64,000 nt of DNA. It comes from Haloferula rosea (GTDB taxonomy: Bacteria; Verrucomicrobiota; Verrucomicrobiia; Verrucomicrobiales; Akkermansiaceae). The notes beneath the pieces were generated by a model that saw only the letters and a list, made by a program, of their open reading frames with translations, was not told the origin of the DNA and made no database searches. The translations under genes were made by a program, and so were the position numbers. The stretch lies in contig NZ_JAENII010000005.1 in the NCBI RefSeq assembly GCF_016595525.1, forward strand, positions 237,849-301,848. The letters run 5' to 3'. How positions within the stretch are numbered: the stretch's first letter is position 1; every line of letters begins with the position of its first letter. Positions 45,761-54,962 of the stretch are shown here, one piece after another.

Positions 45761-47314
45761 ATGAGATCTTTGGTCCACGTTGCTGGGTTGTGTGTGTTGT
45801 TGGCGGGAAATTTGTCGGCGGATCGCCCGAACATCCTGTTCCTGTTTTCCGATGACCACGCGTTGAAGTCGATCTCCGCGTACGGCGGTCCACTCGCAAA
45901 GATTGCTCCCACCCCCCACATCGACCGTCTCGCGAAGGAAGGCGCCATTTTCGAGAACTCGTTCTGCGCCAACTCGATCTGCGGTCCATCGCGGGCGTGC
46001 ATCCAGACGGGCAAGCACAGCCACAAGAACGGGTTTCTCCGCAACGGCCTGAAAGGAGGCTTCGATTCGAGTCAGTGGACGATTTCGAAGGCTCTTCAGA
46101 AATCGGGGTATGCGACCGCCGTGGTGGGGAAATGGCATCTCCAGAGTGATCCGGTCGGCTTCGACTACTGGGAAATCCTTCCCGGTCAGGGGGCTTATTA
46201 CAATCCGGACTTCATCCAGATGGATGGCACGACGAAGCGCTTTCCGGGCTATGCTACGGATGTGACCACCGACAAGGCGATCGCCTGGTTGGACAAGCGG
46301 GACAAGGACAAGCCGTTCTTCCTGATGTGCCAGCACAAGGCGCCGCATCGGACCTTTGCTCCGGCCTTGCGTCACCTGGATGCCTTCAGCGGGGTGAAGA
46401 TTCCCGAGCCCGATTCACTTTTCGATGACTACGAGAACCGTAGTAAGACGCTGCCGCAGAATCAGATGGAGATCGATCGTCACATGGACTGGGCCTATGA
46501 CCTGAAAGTGCGGCGTGACGAGCGGATGGGGGTGGAGTTGAAGCCGGATCGCTATGGCACGCCGGAGTACCGCAGGATGACGCCGGCTCAGAAAAAGGAG
46601 TGGGATGCGCACTTCGGGCCGCTCAATCGTTCCTTCATCGAGGAGTTCAAGGCGGGGAAGATGGGTGATCGCGATGTGGTCCGCTGGAAATATCAGCGCT
46701 ACATGAAGAACTATCTGGCGACCGTGAAGGCGGTCGATGAGAGCGTGGGGAGGATGCTTGAGTATCTGGAGGAGAACGACCTCGTCGACAATACCATCGT
46801 GATCTACTCATCCGACCAGGGGTTCTACCTCGGTGAGCACGGGTGGTATGACAAACGCTGGATGTTTGAAGAGTCGTTCAAAATGCCGTTCCTGATCCGC
46901 TGGCCCGGAAAGGTGGCTCCCGGGTCCCGTCCGAAGGAGTTGATTCAGAACATCGACTATGCCCCGACCTTCATGGAGATGGCTGGCCTCGAGGCGCCCG
47001 CCGAGGTGCAGGGGGAATCGATCGTCCCGGTTCTGGAAGGGCGGGCGTCGAAGTGGCGGGAGTCGGTGTACTACGCCTACTACGAGAAGGGTGAGCACAA
47101 CGTGCCGCAGCACTTCGGTGTGCGCACGATGACTCACAAGTTGTTCTATCTGCCCGGGACCGATGAATGGCAGATGTTCGATCTCGAAAAGGATCCCGGG
47201 GAAATGACCAGTGTCCATGACCACCCGGAATATGCGGAGATCAGACGGTCATTGACGGCCGAATACGAGCGGTTGAGGGCCCGGTATGATGCGCCTCCTT
47301 ATGATGCGCATTGA
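45761..47314 (+). CDS. Secreted sulfatase (formylglycine-dependent)
   Basis: 517 aa from ATG 45761, signal peptide (MRSLVHVAGLCVLLAGNLSA). The active-site motif NSICGPSRA has Cys74, which must be converted to formylglycine; Asp31-Asp32 (FSDDHALKS) and SSDQGFYLGEHGWYDKRW form the metal site. It is of the arylsulfatase/heparan N-sulfatase-like type and probably removes sulfate from marine or host polysaccharides. No sulfatase-maturating enzyme is in the window. It converges with the DUF1080 gene. Confidence 0.93.
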   Translation: MRSLVHVAGLCVLLAGNLSADRPNILFLFSDDHALKSISAYGGPLAKIAPTPHIDRLAKEGAIFENSFCANSICGPSRACIQTGKHSHKNGFLRNGLKGGFDSSQWTISKALQKSGYATAVVGKWHLQSDPVGFDYWEILPGQGAYYNPDFIQMDGTTKRFPGYATDVTTDKAIAWLDKRDKDKPFFLMCQHKAPHRTFAPALRHLDAFSGVKIPEPDSLFDDYENRSKTLPQNQMEIDRHMDWAYDLKVRRDERMGVELKPDRYGTPEYRRMTPAQKKEWDAHFGPLNRSFIEEFKAGKMGDRDVVRWKYQRYMKNYLATVKAVDESVGRMLEYLEENDLVDNTIVIYSSDQGFYLGEHGWYDKRWMFEESFKMPFLIRWPGKVAPGSRPKELIQNIDYAPTFMEMAGLEAPAEVQGESIVPVLEGRASKWRESVYYAYYEKGEHNVPQHFGVRTMTHKLFYLPGTDEWQMFDLEKDPGEMTSVHDHPEYAEIRRSLTAEYERLRARYDAPPYDAH

Positions 47315-47334
47315 TTGCAAACCTGATTCGAAGC

Positions 47335-47982
47335 CTACTTGAGTTCCTTGATGCGCAGGTTCCTGAACCAGACGGGATCGCGATGGTCCTGCAGCAGGAT
47401 GGGGGAGGCGGGGGTGCCGAAATTCTCCACCTTCTTGTATTTGCTGGATTCGAACCGGGTCTTCCAGTCGTCGCTCGACTGATCGAGCTCGGCGACCAGG
47501 GTGCCATTCAACCAGTGCTCGAGCTTTGGTCCTTTCGCGACGATGCGGGCCTGATTCCATTCGCCGACCGGCTTGATGGGTTTTGAGTCGGGGGCGGCCA
47601 GAAGGTCATAGAATGAGGCTGCCCGGTGGGTTGGGTTCTTGCTGTCAGCATGCTTTTGGTCGTCGAGCACCTGGTACTCGATGCCCGTCGCTCCCTGCAC
47701 ACGGTATTTCACGCCACTGTTTCCGCCTTCGGAAATCTTCCATTCGAACTCGAGGATGAAGTCCTTGAACTTGGCTTCGGTGATGATGTCTCCGCCGGCG
47801 CTGGCGCGGTGCATGGCGCCGTCGACGACCTTCCAGCCATTGGTCACCGGCTTGCCCTTCATTGTGGTCCAGCCATTGAAGGTCTTGCCGTCGAAAAGAG
47901 AGGTCCATTCCTCTTGGTCGTCGGCCATCGCGGCGGGGTTCAGGAGTAGGAGGCAGAGAAGGAATTTTGGTAGTTGGATCAT
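47335..47982 (-). CDS. Secreted DUF1080 (3-keto-disaccharide hydrolase-like) protein
   Basis: 215 aa from ATG 47982, signal peptide (MIQLPKFLLCLLLLNPAAMA). Jelly-roll domain with the diagnostic EWTSLFDGKTFNGWTTMKG start, GGDIITEAKFKDFILEFEWK, SEGGNSGVKYRV, and an RIVAKGPKLEHWLNGTLVAE end. The family includes carbohydrate-active enzymes acting on 3-keto sugars and carbohydrate-binding modules. Its position between two sulfatases suggests joint breakdown of a sulfated glycan. Confidence 0.9.
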   Translation of the reverse strand: MIQLPKFLLCLLLLNPAAMADDQEEWTSLFDGKTFNGWTTMKGKPVTNGWKVVDGAMHRASAGGDIITEAKFKDFILEFEWKISEGGNSGVKYRVQGATGIEYQVLDDQKHADSKNPTHRAASFYDLLAAPDSKPIKPVGEWNQARIVAKGPKLEHWLNGTLVAELDQSSDDWKTRFESSKYKKVENFGTPASPILLQDHRDPVWFRNLRIKELK

Positions 47983-48091
47983 CGGATGGGTCGTGGGGTT
48001 TGGCTCAAAGCTGGCAAGGGGATGTGGAGGAGTCCGCACTCGAATCTGTCATGGGGAGGGCTGAATCTCACGCATGGGTTGGAGGTATCGC

Positions 48092-49468
48092 TCAGCTCTT
48101 GCTCCATCGGGGCCGGGCGTTCCGGGTGATCTCGGCATCGAGTTCGGTCATGCGTGACTTCAGCGCCTCGACCTTTTCGGGGTGCTCCGGTGCGAGGTTC
48201 TTCGATTCACTGATGTCCTCGGTCAGATTGAAAAGTTCCACCTTTCCGTGCTTGGGGGCATTCTTCCTGGCGAGGGGAAGAAGGAGCTTCCAGTCACCCT
48301 GGCGCAGTCCCTTGAGCTCTCCACTAGAGGTGTAGTACAGCATCTCGGTACGCGGCGAAGGGGATTGCCCATGGAGGACCTTGCTGATGTCGTGGCCGTC
48401 GGTCTTCCGCTCGCCGGGGGTGGCGGAGCTCAGCGCGGCAATGGTGGGGAAGAGGTCCATGGTCGTGCAGAAGGCATCCGAGCTCGTCCCGGCCGGGATC
48501 CGACCGGGCCCCCAGACGACGCAGGGCACCCTCTGTCCTCCTTCGTAGGTCGTGCCCTTGCCTTCACGAAGGGGCAGGGCGCTTCCGCCGTGATTCTTGA
48601 AGCGAAGCCACGGGCCGTTGTCGGAGGTGAAGATGAGGTAGGTGTTCTTATCCAGGCCCAGCTTCTTCAAGGTGTCGGTGATCCGCCCGACTTCCGCGTC
48701 GATGTGCTCGATCACGCAGGTGTAGGCGTTCTTGGGATCGGGATCCCGCACATCGTCCGGGACGAAGAGAGGAATGTGTGGCATGCTGTGGGGCAGGTAG
48801 ACCAGAAAGGGCTCGTCCCGGTGATCCTCGATGAACTTGACGGCGCGGTCGGTGTAGCGACGGGTGATGGTGCGCTGGTCGACCGGTAGCTCGACGATTT
48901 CGGTGCCCTCGATCAAGGGGGTGCCCCAAGCGGAGAAGGTCTCGCCCTGCTTGAGCCACGACTCGTCCTGCGGGATCTTCGGCTTTCCTTTGTTGGCGGG
49001 GTGCTTCATGTCGTTCGAGTAGGGGATGCCGAAGTATTCATCGAAGCCCTGGGAGGTTGGCAGGAGTTCCGGGGTATGGCCGAGGTGCCACTTGCCGAAG
49101 CAGGCCGTGGCATAGCCCTTCTGCTTCAGCAACTCGGCGATGGTCATTTCATCGGGGTGCAGTCCGTGCTTCTGGTTGGGGAAGATCACATGCTTGTGCA
49201 TGCCGATGCGCTTCGGATAGCAGCCGGTCATCAGGGCGGCCCGCGACGGAGAGCACACCGACGAGGGTACGTGGAAATTGGTCATCTTCCGCCCTTCCGC
49301 AGCTAATTGGTCGATGTGGGGGGTCTTGATGGTCTTCGATCCGAAACATCCCAGGTCGTTGTAGCCTTGGTCATCGGTGAAGATGATCACGTAGTTCGGA
49401 AGGGTCTCAGCCTGAATCGAGAAATGGCAGGCGAGCAGCAGGAGGGTTGGGGCAAGACGGGAAAGCAT
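48092..49468 (-). CDS. Secreted sulfatase (formylglycine-dependent)
   Basis: 458 aa from ATG 49468, signal peptide (MLSRLAPTLLLLACHFSIQA). Active-site motif SSVCSPSRAALMTG with Cys72; metal ligands Asp32-Asp33 in FTDDQGYND, and LIFTSDNGPWLRFKNHGGS. Resembles arylsulfatase A-type enzymes of PVC bacteria. Same strand as, and 109 nt from, the DUF1080 gene, so they may share a transcript. Confidence 0.94.
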   Translation of the reverse strand: MLSRLAPTLLLLACHFSIQAETLPNYVIIFTDDQGYNDLGCFGSKTIKTPHIDQLAAEGRKMTNFHVPSSVCSPSRAALMTGCYPKRIGMHKHVIFPNQKHGLHPDEMTIAELLKQKGYATACFGKWHLGHTPELLPTSQGFDEYFGIPYSNDMKHPANKGKPKIPQDESWLKQGETFSAWGTPLIEGTEIVELPVDQRTITRRYTDRAVKFIEDHRDEPFLVYLPHSMPHIPLFVPDDVRDPDPKNAYTCVIEHIDAEVGRITDTLKKLGLDKNTYLIFTSDNGPWLRFKNHGGSALPLREGKGTTYEGGQRVPCVVWGPGRIPAGTSSDAFCTTMDLFPTIAALSSATPGERKTDGHDISKVLHGQSPSPRTEMLYYTSSGELKGLRQGDWKLLLPLARKNAPKHGKVELFNLTEDISESKNLAPEHPEKVEALKSRMTELDAEITRNARPRWSKS

Positions 49469-49588
49469 ATGCGTTGGGCATAACGTGTTGATCCGGCCGG
49501 AACTATCGGAATGGGACGCTGCTCCATGGGAAAAGTCAGCGAATCTTCCCATTGCTTCGCCGGGAAGTTGGGGCATCCTCTCGACCGG

Positions 49589-49867
49589 ATGCCTGAAACG
49601 CTGGAAGCCGAAGTCATCGAGATCGATGGGAAAGCCCCGGAACCTGCCGAGAACCGCAGCAGTTCCGAGAGCTACTCGGAGCGTGCGCGTCAGATGGTCT
49701 TCCAGCTGGATCGGAGATGGTGGCCGCTTTGGCTCGTTCTTGGGGTGGTGGCAGTGGCGCTCCTTCTGACCGTCGGGGTGGTGGTCGGAGTGTTTTTCCT
49801 CATCGTCACCATGGTGAAGCGCATCCTCCTCGCCTTCGCATCCGCGCTTTCCGGTTCGCCTCGCTAG
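49589..49867 (+). CDS. Small membrane protein of unknown function
   Basis: 92 aa from ATG 49589 (MPETLEAEVIEIDGKAPEPA): an acidic N-terminal region, then a Trp-rich start of one long hydrophobic segment (WWPLWLVLGVVAVALLLTVG continuing to FFLIVTMVKRILL). ATG 49511 would add 26 residues of poor composition. Divergent from the second sulfatase gene. No recognisable domain. Confidence 0.5.
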   Translation: MPETLEAEVIEIDGKAPEPAENRSSSESYSERARQMVFQLDRRWWPLWLVLGVVAVALLLTVGVVVGVFFLIVTMVKRILLAFASALSGSPR

Positions 49868-50342
49868 GCGTCGCCACAATCCGGCGGGTTCAGCACGCCT
49901 CGGGCAGTTTTCGTCCTTCCGCTCGCTGCGGGAATGGATGCTGATGTCCGCAAAATCGCCAACACGAAGGCGTTTTGCTCAAGTTATTCACAGCCCTGGG
50001 ACGAGCGTGTGAAAAGAACTTGGGATGACGTGTTTGTTGGAATCGATCGATTCAAGCAAACGAAGGTTTTGCTTTCTGTCTCTGATCATCGTGAATCCCC
50101 GGATCCCAGCAATGCAGCCATTTCCAAGGGTTGCAGGTGAGTAAGCAGGCAAATGTGCAATGAAACGGACGTTTTAATTCTTGTCAGTGCCGGATTCCTG
50201 CAGGTTTGCCCCGAAGAGCGCTGAGCACGTAGGCCTACGTAGCGCAAGCGTTAGATTCGGATGGCAGTTGTCGCCAAGTTATTCACAGTCGGGCGCTTCC
50301 ACCCGTCGCGTCTTTGCTTCTTCGTCGCACCAGACTGTTGTC
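49868..50342. other. Gene-poor intergenic stretch with palindromes and two TTATTCACA words
   Basis: No credible gene in 475 nt. CAAGTTATTCACAG occurs at 49980-49993 and again at 50275-50288; each contains TTATTCACA, a match to the DnaA-box consensus TTATNCACA. Two perfect 14-bp palindromes are present, GAATCGATCGATTC (50040-50053) and ACGTAGGCCTACGT (50227-50240). The function is unknown; a regulatory or DnaA-titration role is possible. Confidence 0.45.
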
Positions 50343-50951
50343 TCAGGTGAGGAAGTTTTTCAGCAGTCGTAGTCCAGCTTGCTGACTTTTCTCAGGGTGG
50401 AACTGGGTTGCGACCAGATTTCCGCGGCGGATCGCGCTGGCGAAGCGGACGCCTTCGTATTCGGTTTCCGCGGCGATCACCTCCTTGTCAATCGGTGCGG
50501 GGAAGAAGGAGTGCACGAAGTAGAAGAACGGGGATTCGCCGATTCCGGCCCAGAGGGGATCGCTTGGTTCGGTGAGCTGGGCGGCATTCCAGCCCATGTG
50601 AGGGATCTTGCGTCCGTCGTCGGGGAATGTGCCGACGCTGCCCTTGAAGATGCCGAGTCCATCGATCCCCGGGCTTTCCTCGCCACGCTCGAACAAGAGC
50701 TGGTAGCCGACGCAGATGCCGAAGAACGGGCGGTCCTGCGCGATCCACTCGCGGATGGGGTCGACGAGGGAGCGCGCCTGGAGTTCCTCCATGCTGTCGC
50801 CAAAGGAGCCGACGCCGGGAAGAATCAGGTGGGTGAGGTCCGCGAAATCCTCTCCACGGGTCACGATGCGGGGTTCGATGCCGAGACTGTGCACCGCGTT
50901 TGCCACGCTGCGGAGGTTTCCGGCTCCGTAGTCGATGATGCCTGCTTTCAT
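50343..50951 (-). CDS. hisH: Imidazole glycerol phosphate synthase glutamine amidotransferase subunit
   Basis: 202 aa, class I glutamine amidotransferase. Nucleophile Cys80 in GICVGYQLLF, with His185 and Glu187 in ATQFHPEKSQ. It supplies ammonia to HisF for imidazole glycerol phosphate formation. hisF is not in the window. Lies 12 nt downstream of hisB on the same strand. Confidence 0.96.
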   Translation of the reverse strand: MKAGIIDYGAGNLRSVANAVHSLGIEPRIVTRGEDFADLTHLILPGVGSFGDSMEELQARSLVDPIREWIAQDRPFFGICVGYQLLFERGEESPGIDGLGIFKGSVGTFPDDGRKIPHMGWNAAQLTEPSDPLWAGIGESPFFYFVHSFFPAPIDKEVIAAETEYEGVRFASAIRRGNLVATQFHPEKSQQAGLRLLKNFLT

Positions 50952-50963
50952 GGCCAGATCCGT

Positions 50964-51554
50964 TTACAGCGCTTCCTTGGTGCTGGGGATGCCGGAGACC
51001 CGGGGGTCGCTCTCGCAAGCGATGCGCAGAGCGCGGGCCAAGCCCTTGAAGATAGCTTCGGCGATGTGGTGACCATCGCGGCCATAGAGGAGTTCGACGT
51101 GGATGTTCGCACGCAGGTTCGAGGCCATCGCCCGGCAGAATTCCTCGACCAAGGTGAAGGGGAAGTTCGGGGCGGAGGGAGTGTTTTCCGGCGCCTTGAA
51201 CTCCAGGTGCGGTCGGTTGCTCAGATCGACGACCACACGCACGAGGGTCTCGTCCATCGGCAGGTAGAACGAGCCATAGCGGTTGATGCCACGCTTGTCG
51301 CCGAGGGCTTCGCGCATGGCATCGCCGAGGACGATGCCGGTGTCTTCCACCGTGTGGTGGAAGTCGACTTCAAGATCTCCTTCGGCGGTGAGGTCCAGAT
51401 CGATCAGGCTGTGACGCGAGAAGAGCGTCAGCATGTGGTCGAAGAATCCGATGCCAGTGGACACCTTGGAGGTGCCCTCGCCATCGAGATTGATGCTCAA
51501 ATCAATCTTGGTTTCCGCGGTGGAGCGGCTGCGCGTGGAGGTGCGGCTCTGCAT
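50964..51554 (-). CDS. hisB: Imidazoleglycerol-phosphate dehydratase
   Basis: 196 aa, monofunctional HisB. The Mn-binding HHTVEDTG motif (in DLEVDFHHTVEDTGIVLG) and HIAEAIFKGLARALR repeat the duplicated half-motif structure of the family; a basic N-terminal tail (MQSRTSTRSRSTAETK) precedes the fold. It dehydrates IGP to imidazole acetol phosphate. Its translation start is 12 nt from hisH. Confidence 0.95.
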   Translation of the reverse strand: MQSRTSTRSRSTAETKIDLSINLDGEGTSKVSTGIGFFDHMLTLFSRHSLIDLDLTAEGDLEVDFHHTVEDTGIVLGDAMREALGDKRGINRYGSFYLPMDETLVRVVVDLSNRPHLEFKAPENTPSAPNFPFTLVEEFCRAMASNLRANIHVELLYGRDGHHIAEAIFKGLARALRIACESDPRVSGIPSTKEAL

Positions 51555-51620
51555 GAGGCGGCCATTGATGGTGCCAAGTGCCCGACTGTCAACGCAGGGG
51601 CGAGGAAAAGCGCGTCCAGC

Positions 51621-52661
51621 CTACTGGGGAACCTTGGCTTCGAGGCGGTCGAGATACTCCTTCGGAAGGCGGGCGGCACGGGCCTGGGTAATGGCGGCCT
51701 TGGCTTCTTCCTTGGTGGGGGAACCTTGCAGCACCGTCCATGCTTCTTCCCAGGCGTGGTCGCCATCGGGGAGGCTTGACGTGCTCAGTCCTTCGAGGCG
51801 TTTGATCTCACGCTCGAGCAGGCTCTTCATCTGCGTCATCGGCGCCTTGTGGTAGGGGTCGAGGCTCAGCCAGCGAATCTGCGCTTTCTTCTCGGCTTCG
51901 ACGATGCGGAGATAGTCGTCGGACTTCTCCTGAATCATTTTCTCGGTGCGGGCGCGATCCTTGGTAGGGATGCGTTCGATGCCATCGGCGCGCTCTTTCG
52001 TGCGTTTGTCGAAGGTGGCGAGCTCGGACTCGATGGCGGCGAGCTGGGACTTCATCAGCTTGATGACGTATGGCTTGGTATCGATAAAGGCGCGGCTGGT
52101 GGGGAACTCCTTTTCGAAGTCGCTCCATGCTCTCAGTGCGGCGGTCCGGTTGCCGGCGTCACCCGCGGTGGTCACGGCGCTTGCGGCGATCTGGGCATCG
52201 AGGCTGAATGCTTTCTTGGCGCGTTCTTCCGCAGGGATCATCTTGCCGTTGAACTTCACTCCTCCCGCCTTCACCACCTTGGCCTCTTCCTCGAGCTCGG
52301 CGAGGATCTTGACGGCGTCCCTGGTGAGCTTGGACGAGGAATGGGCGCTGATGAATTCTTCGGTGTCCTCGATCCGGCGTTCATACTCTTCATAACCCAG
52401 CAGGTCCGGGGTGGGAGTGAGCTTCTCGATGGCTTCGAAGGCGACCTCATCCTTCTTCACTCCGACGATCTCGATGACGTCGGCCTTCGGGATCTTGCGC
52501 TGGTCACGGATCGACTTGGTGACCTGGACGAGGGCCACGTAGTGGTCACTCTCTTCACTGACGATGACTCCCTCGAGATCGGTGCCGTTGCGGAGGCGGA
52601 TGGTGTCTGCGGGACAAAGCGCGATCAGCGCAGGGAAGAGTAGTGCTACTGCGGGTTTCAT
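51621..52661 (-). CDS. Secreted coiled-coil protein of unknown function
   Basis: 346 aa from ATG 52661, signal peptide (MKPAVALLFPALIALCPADT). The first 60 residues form a small beta domain of the type often found in Verrucomicrobia envelope proteins (TIRLRNGTDLEGVIVSEESD...IPKADVIEIVGVKKDE). The rest is charged and helical (KSQLAAIESELATFDKRTKE, EKMIQEKSDDYLRIVEAEKK). No catalytic motif seen; function unknown. Confidence 0.72.
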   Translation of the reverse strand: MKPAVALLFPALIALCPADTIRLRNGTDLEGVIVSEESDHYVALVQVTKSIRDQRKIPKADVIEIVGVKKDEVAFEAIEKLTPTPDLLGYEEYERRIEDTEEFISAHSSSKLTRDAVKILAELEEEAKVVKAGGVKFNGKMIPAEERAKKAFSLDAQIAASAVTTAGDAGNRTAALRAWSDFEKEFPTSRAFIDTKPYVIKLMKSQLAAIESELATFDKRTKERADGIERIPTKDRARTEKMIQEKSDDYLRIVEAEKKAQIRWLSLDPYHKAPMTQMKSLLEREIKRLEGLSTSSLPDGDHAWEEAWTVLQGSPTKEEAKAAITQARAARLPKEYLDRLEAKVPQ

Positions 52662-52710
52662 CGCCGCAAACCTAGCGAGGTTCCGAGCGGGTGGGCCAGC
52701 GGAAATCACT

Positions 52711-54849
52711 TCAATTTTGTCCCTCTACCAGCGCTTGCAATTGGTCGAGCGAAGTCACGGTTTGGCGGGAGCCATCGGCCATCCGGACTTCGATGGCATC
52801 TCCGGCGGTTTCGGAATCCCGTCTAACGTAGCACTCCAAGGGCAGTGTCGACACCCGTTCACGCATTTCGGCGGGGGCCTTGTTGCCGACGACGATGATG
52901 GCGTTCCCGGTTTCCAGGGCAAGGGCCCGCAAGACATCGGTGTGCACAATCGGGTAGCTCCGGAGGTCCGGCAGGGATTCGGCCCACGGCCTCAGGGCCG
53001 GGGGGATCTGGAAGCCGAGGGCACCCAAGCGCACGAGGTTGATGCGCAGCAAGCCGGAGGTCGACTCACCGAAGGTCATCATGCGATCCTCGAAGTTCAG
53101 GTCGACGACCCGTGAGGCTTCACGGGCTTCGACGAGGCGCTCCCCATCGATGATGAAATGCTCTCCGAGCAGCGTGCTCATGTCGCGGGCCCACTGATAC
53201 CACTCGTCTTCCAGCGTGATCGCGCCGAGGTCCAGCGCGGCCTGGGTGGCCAGGGTGTAAGTGAAGGCCCTGCCGTCGCTCATCACCTCCGCGCTTTCTC
53301 CAGGGCGCTCGTTGAGAAAGCGGGTGCCCGCGAATGCGGTGCGGCACTTCTTGCCGAGCGCCAGAGCCCGATCGAGGTAGCTGCGGTCACCGGTGGCGGT
53401 GAAGAGGGCGCTGTAAGCCGACACCATGCGGAAGTTCGCGGAGGCCGATGGATTGCTGTCGGGGCGGGGTGGCGCCATGCGGCTGTCGCGGCCCTTGAGC
53501 AACTTCTTGCGGCCGGATTCGAAGAGGGTCGATGCTTCGTTCCGGCTGAGTCCCGCCCGTTCCGCGGCTTGGTTCAGGGGGCGCTGGATGCGGAGTGAGT
53601 TGAGTCGAAACAGCCGACCTGTTGGAGCGGCTTCGCTGGGGAGGTTGCCGAGCGAGCGGATGTCCGAAAGTTGCTTCCACAGGTTGAACTCGTTCTCGCT
53701 GAGGGTGGACTTGAGTTGTTCTTCCGTCCACAGCCACTCGAGGTCCGGCGCACTCGCTGGCTTGCCTGTTAGGCTGAACAATCCATCCTGGGTCCGGTAG
53801 TTCGCCTCGGCGAATCTGACGGCTTTGCGTGCGACCTCGAGGGCGCCGGGGTGGCCGGTGAGCGAGTGTATCCGCGCGAAGACCCGGGCGGCTCTTGCCT
53901 GGGTCGCGCAATTCCTATGGAACGATGGGAGGTTCCAGCTGTTGCCACGCCGGGAGGGGTAGATGCCGCCATCCAGCGGGTCGATCATGGCGCTGTTGAG
54001 AAGCTCGCCAAGAATGCCGTTCAGGGCTTCCTGAGATTTTTCCGTGGTGCTCTCCGGCAGGGCGTCGGAGGTGCTGGCCAGGGCCAGGGCGTCCAGCAGG
54101 CCGAATGGGAAGAGTCCGCCGGCGCCGGCAAGTGTCTGAATGTCTTCGTCGTAGAAGCTGTTGATCCGACGAATCCCGGTCTGAAAGGCGACGAGGCGAT
54201 CCTCAGGTTCGTTGACCCGTGGATCGGGTTTGGGAAGGCGCGACTTCCGCAGCTGGATCTTGCTCGCGCTGTCGCTGAGGACATACTCCGGGTCGTTCCA
54301 CAGCCGGCTGATCACATCGAGTGAGTTGTCGAAGAAGTCGAGGACGTCCTCCGGTGAGGAATACTGGAGGGGTTGCCAGGTGACCGGGGCTCCTTCGTGG
54401 GAGATCACGAGGAAGAAGGGGAACGAGACGGCCTGACCGGTCTCAGGGCTGAGGATGGAGGCGAGAAGGCTGGTCTCACGGCAGATGTCCAGGTCGACGA
54501 GGACGGGCACGAATTCATCGTTGAGTCGGCGGACGATCGAGGCGCGATCATCGATCACCCGCATTGCTTCGAAGCATCCGGGGTAGCGCGACGAGCCGAT
54601 CACGGCAAAGATGAGTCGCTGCGAATCCTTGGCCCTGGTGAGGATGTCCGGATCCCACCGTTGCCAATGGACCGGCGATTGGTCGGCCGCGGCGAGGAAG
54701 GTCGAGGGAGCTCCGGGCAGTTGATTGTCCCCGAGGTCCTCGTGGATGATGGGCTCCGGTTTGGCCTCGGCCTTGGCGGATTGCTGTTCACACGACGGCA
54801 GGAGGATGCCGAGCGGGAGCAGGAGAAGGATGGGTCGAAACGGAAACAT
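52711..54849 (-). CDS. Lipoprotein of the DUF255/YyaL (SSP411) family without the catalytic CxxC
   Basis: 712 aa, signal peptide ending in a lipobox (LGILLPSCEQQ). Residues about 45-165 form the thioredoxin-like DUF255 domain, but the CxxC is replaced (SSRYPGCFEAMRVIDDRASI), leaving one Cys. The C-terminal alpha/alpha toroid of YyaL follows (NCATQARAARVFARIHSLTG, FAEANYRTQDGLFSLTGKPA). YyaL proteins are normally cytosolic; this one is predicted to be lipid-anchored. Function unknown. Confidence 0.8.
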   Translation of the reverse strand: MFPFRPILLLLPLGILLPSCEQQSAKAEAKPEPIIHEDLGDNQLPGAPSTFLAAADQSPVHWQRWDPDILTRAKDSQRLIFAVIGSSRYPGCFEAMRVIDDRASIVRRLNDEFVPVLVDLDICRETSLLASILSPETGQAVSFPFFLVISHEGAPVTWQPLQYSSPEDVLDFFDNSLDVISRLWNDPEYVLSDSASKIQLRKSRLPKPDPRVNEPEDRLVAFQTGIRRINSFYDEDIQTLAGAGGLFPFGLLDALALASTSDALPESTTEKSQEALNGILGELLNSAMIDPLDGGIYPSRRGNSWNLPSFHRNCATQARAARVFARIHSLTGHPGALEVARKAVRFAEANYRTQDGLFSLTGKPASAPDLEWLWTEEQLKSTLSENEFNLWKQLSDIRSLGNLPSEAAPTGRLFRLNSLRIQRPLNQAAERAGLSRNEASTLFESGRKKLLKGRDSRMAPPRPDSNPSASANFRMVSAYSALFTATGDRSYLDRALALGKKCRTAFAGTRFLNERPGESAEVMSDGRAFTYTLATQAALDLGAITLEDEWYQWARDMSTLLGEHFIIDGERLVEAREASRVVDLNFEDRMMTFGESTSGLLRINLVRLGALGFQIPPALRPWAESLPDLRSYPIVHTDVLRALALETGNAIIVVGNKAPAEMRERVSTLPLECYVRRDSETAGDAIEVRMADGSRQTVTSLDQLQALVEGQN

Positions 54850-54962
54850 CGGGGGTGGCTTCAGGTTGGTCTGGACATGGGGCGGCTGTCCAGCATGCAG
54901 AAAAGGCTTTCTCCCCCCACAGTGGGAGCTAGGCTCACGCCAGATTTCCCCAGGGTAAGCAC

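Noticed and set aside
49934..50288. Chromosomal replication origin
   Set aside because: Only two box-like words, no dnaA, dnaN or gidA nearby, no AT-rich unwinding stretch, and the local skew change points to a terminus.
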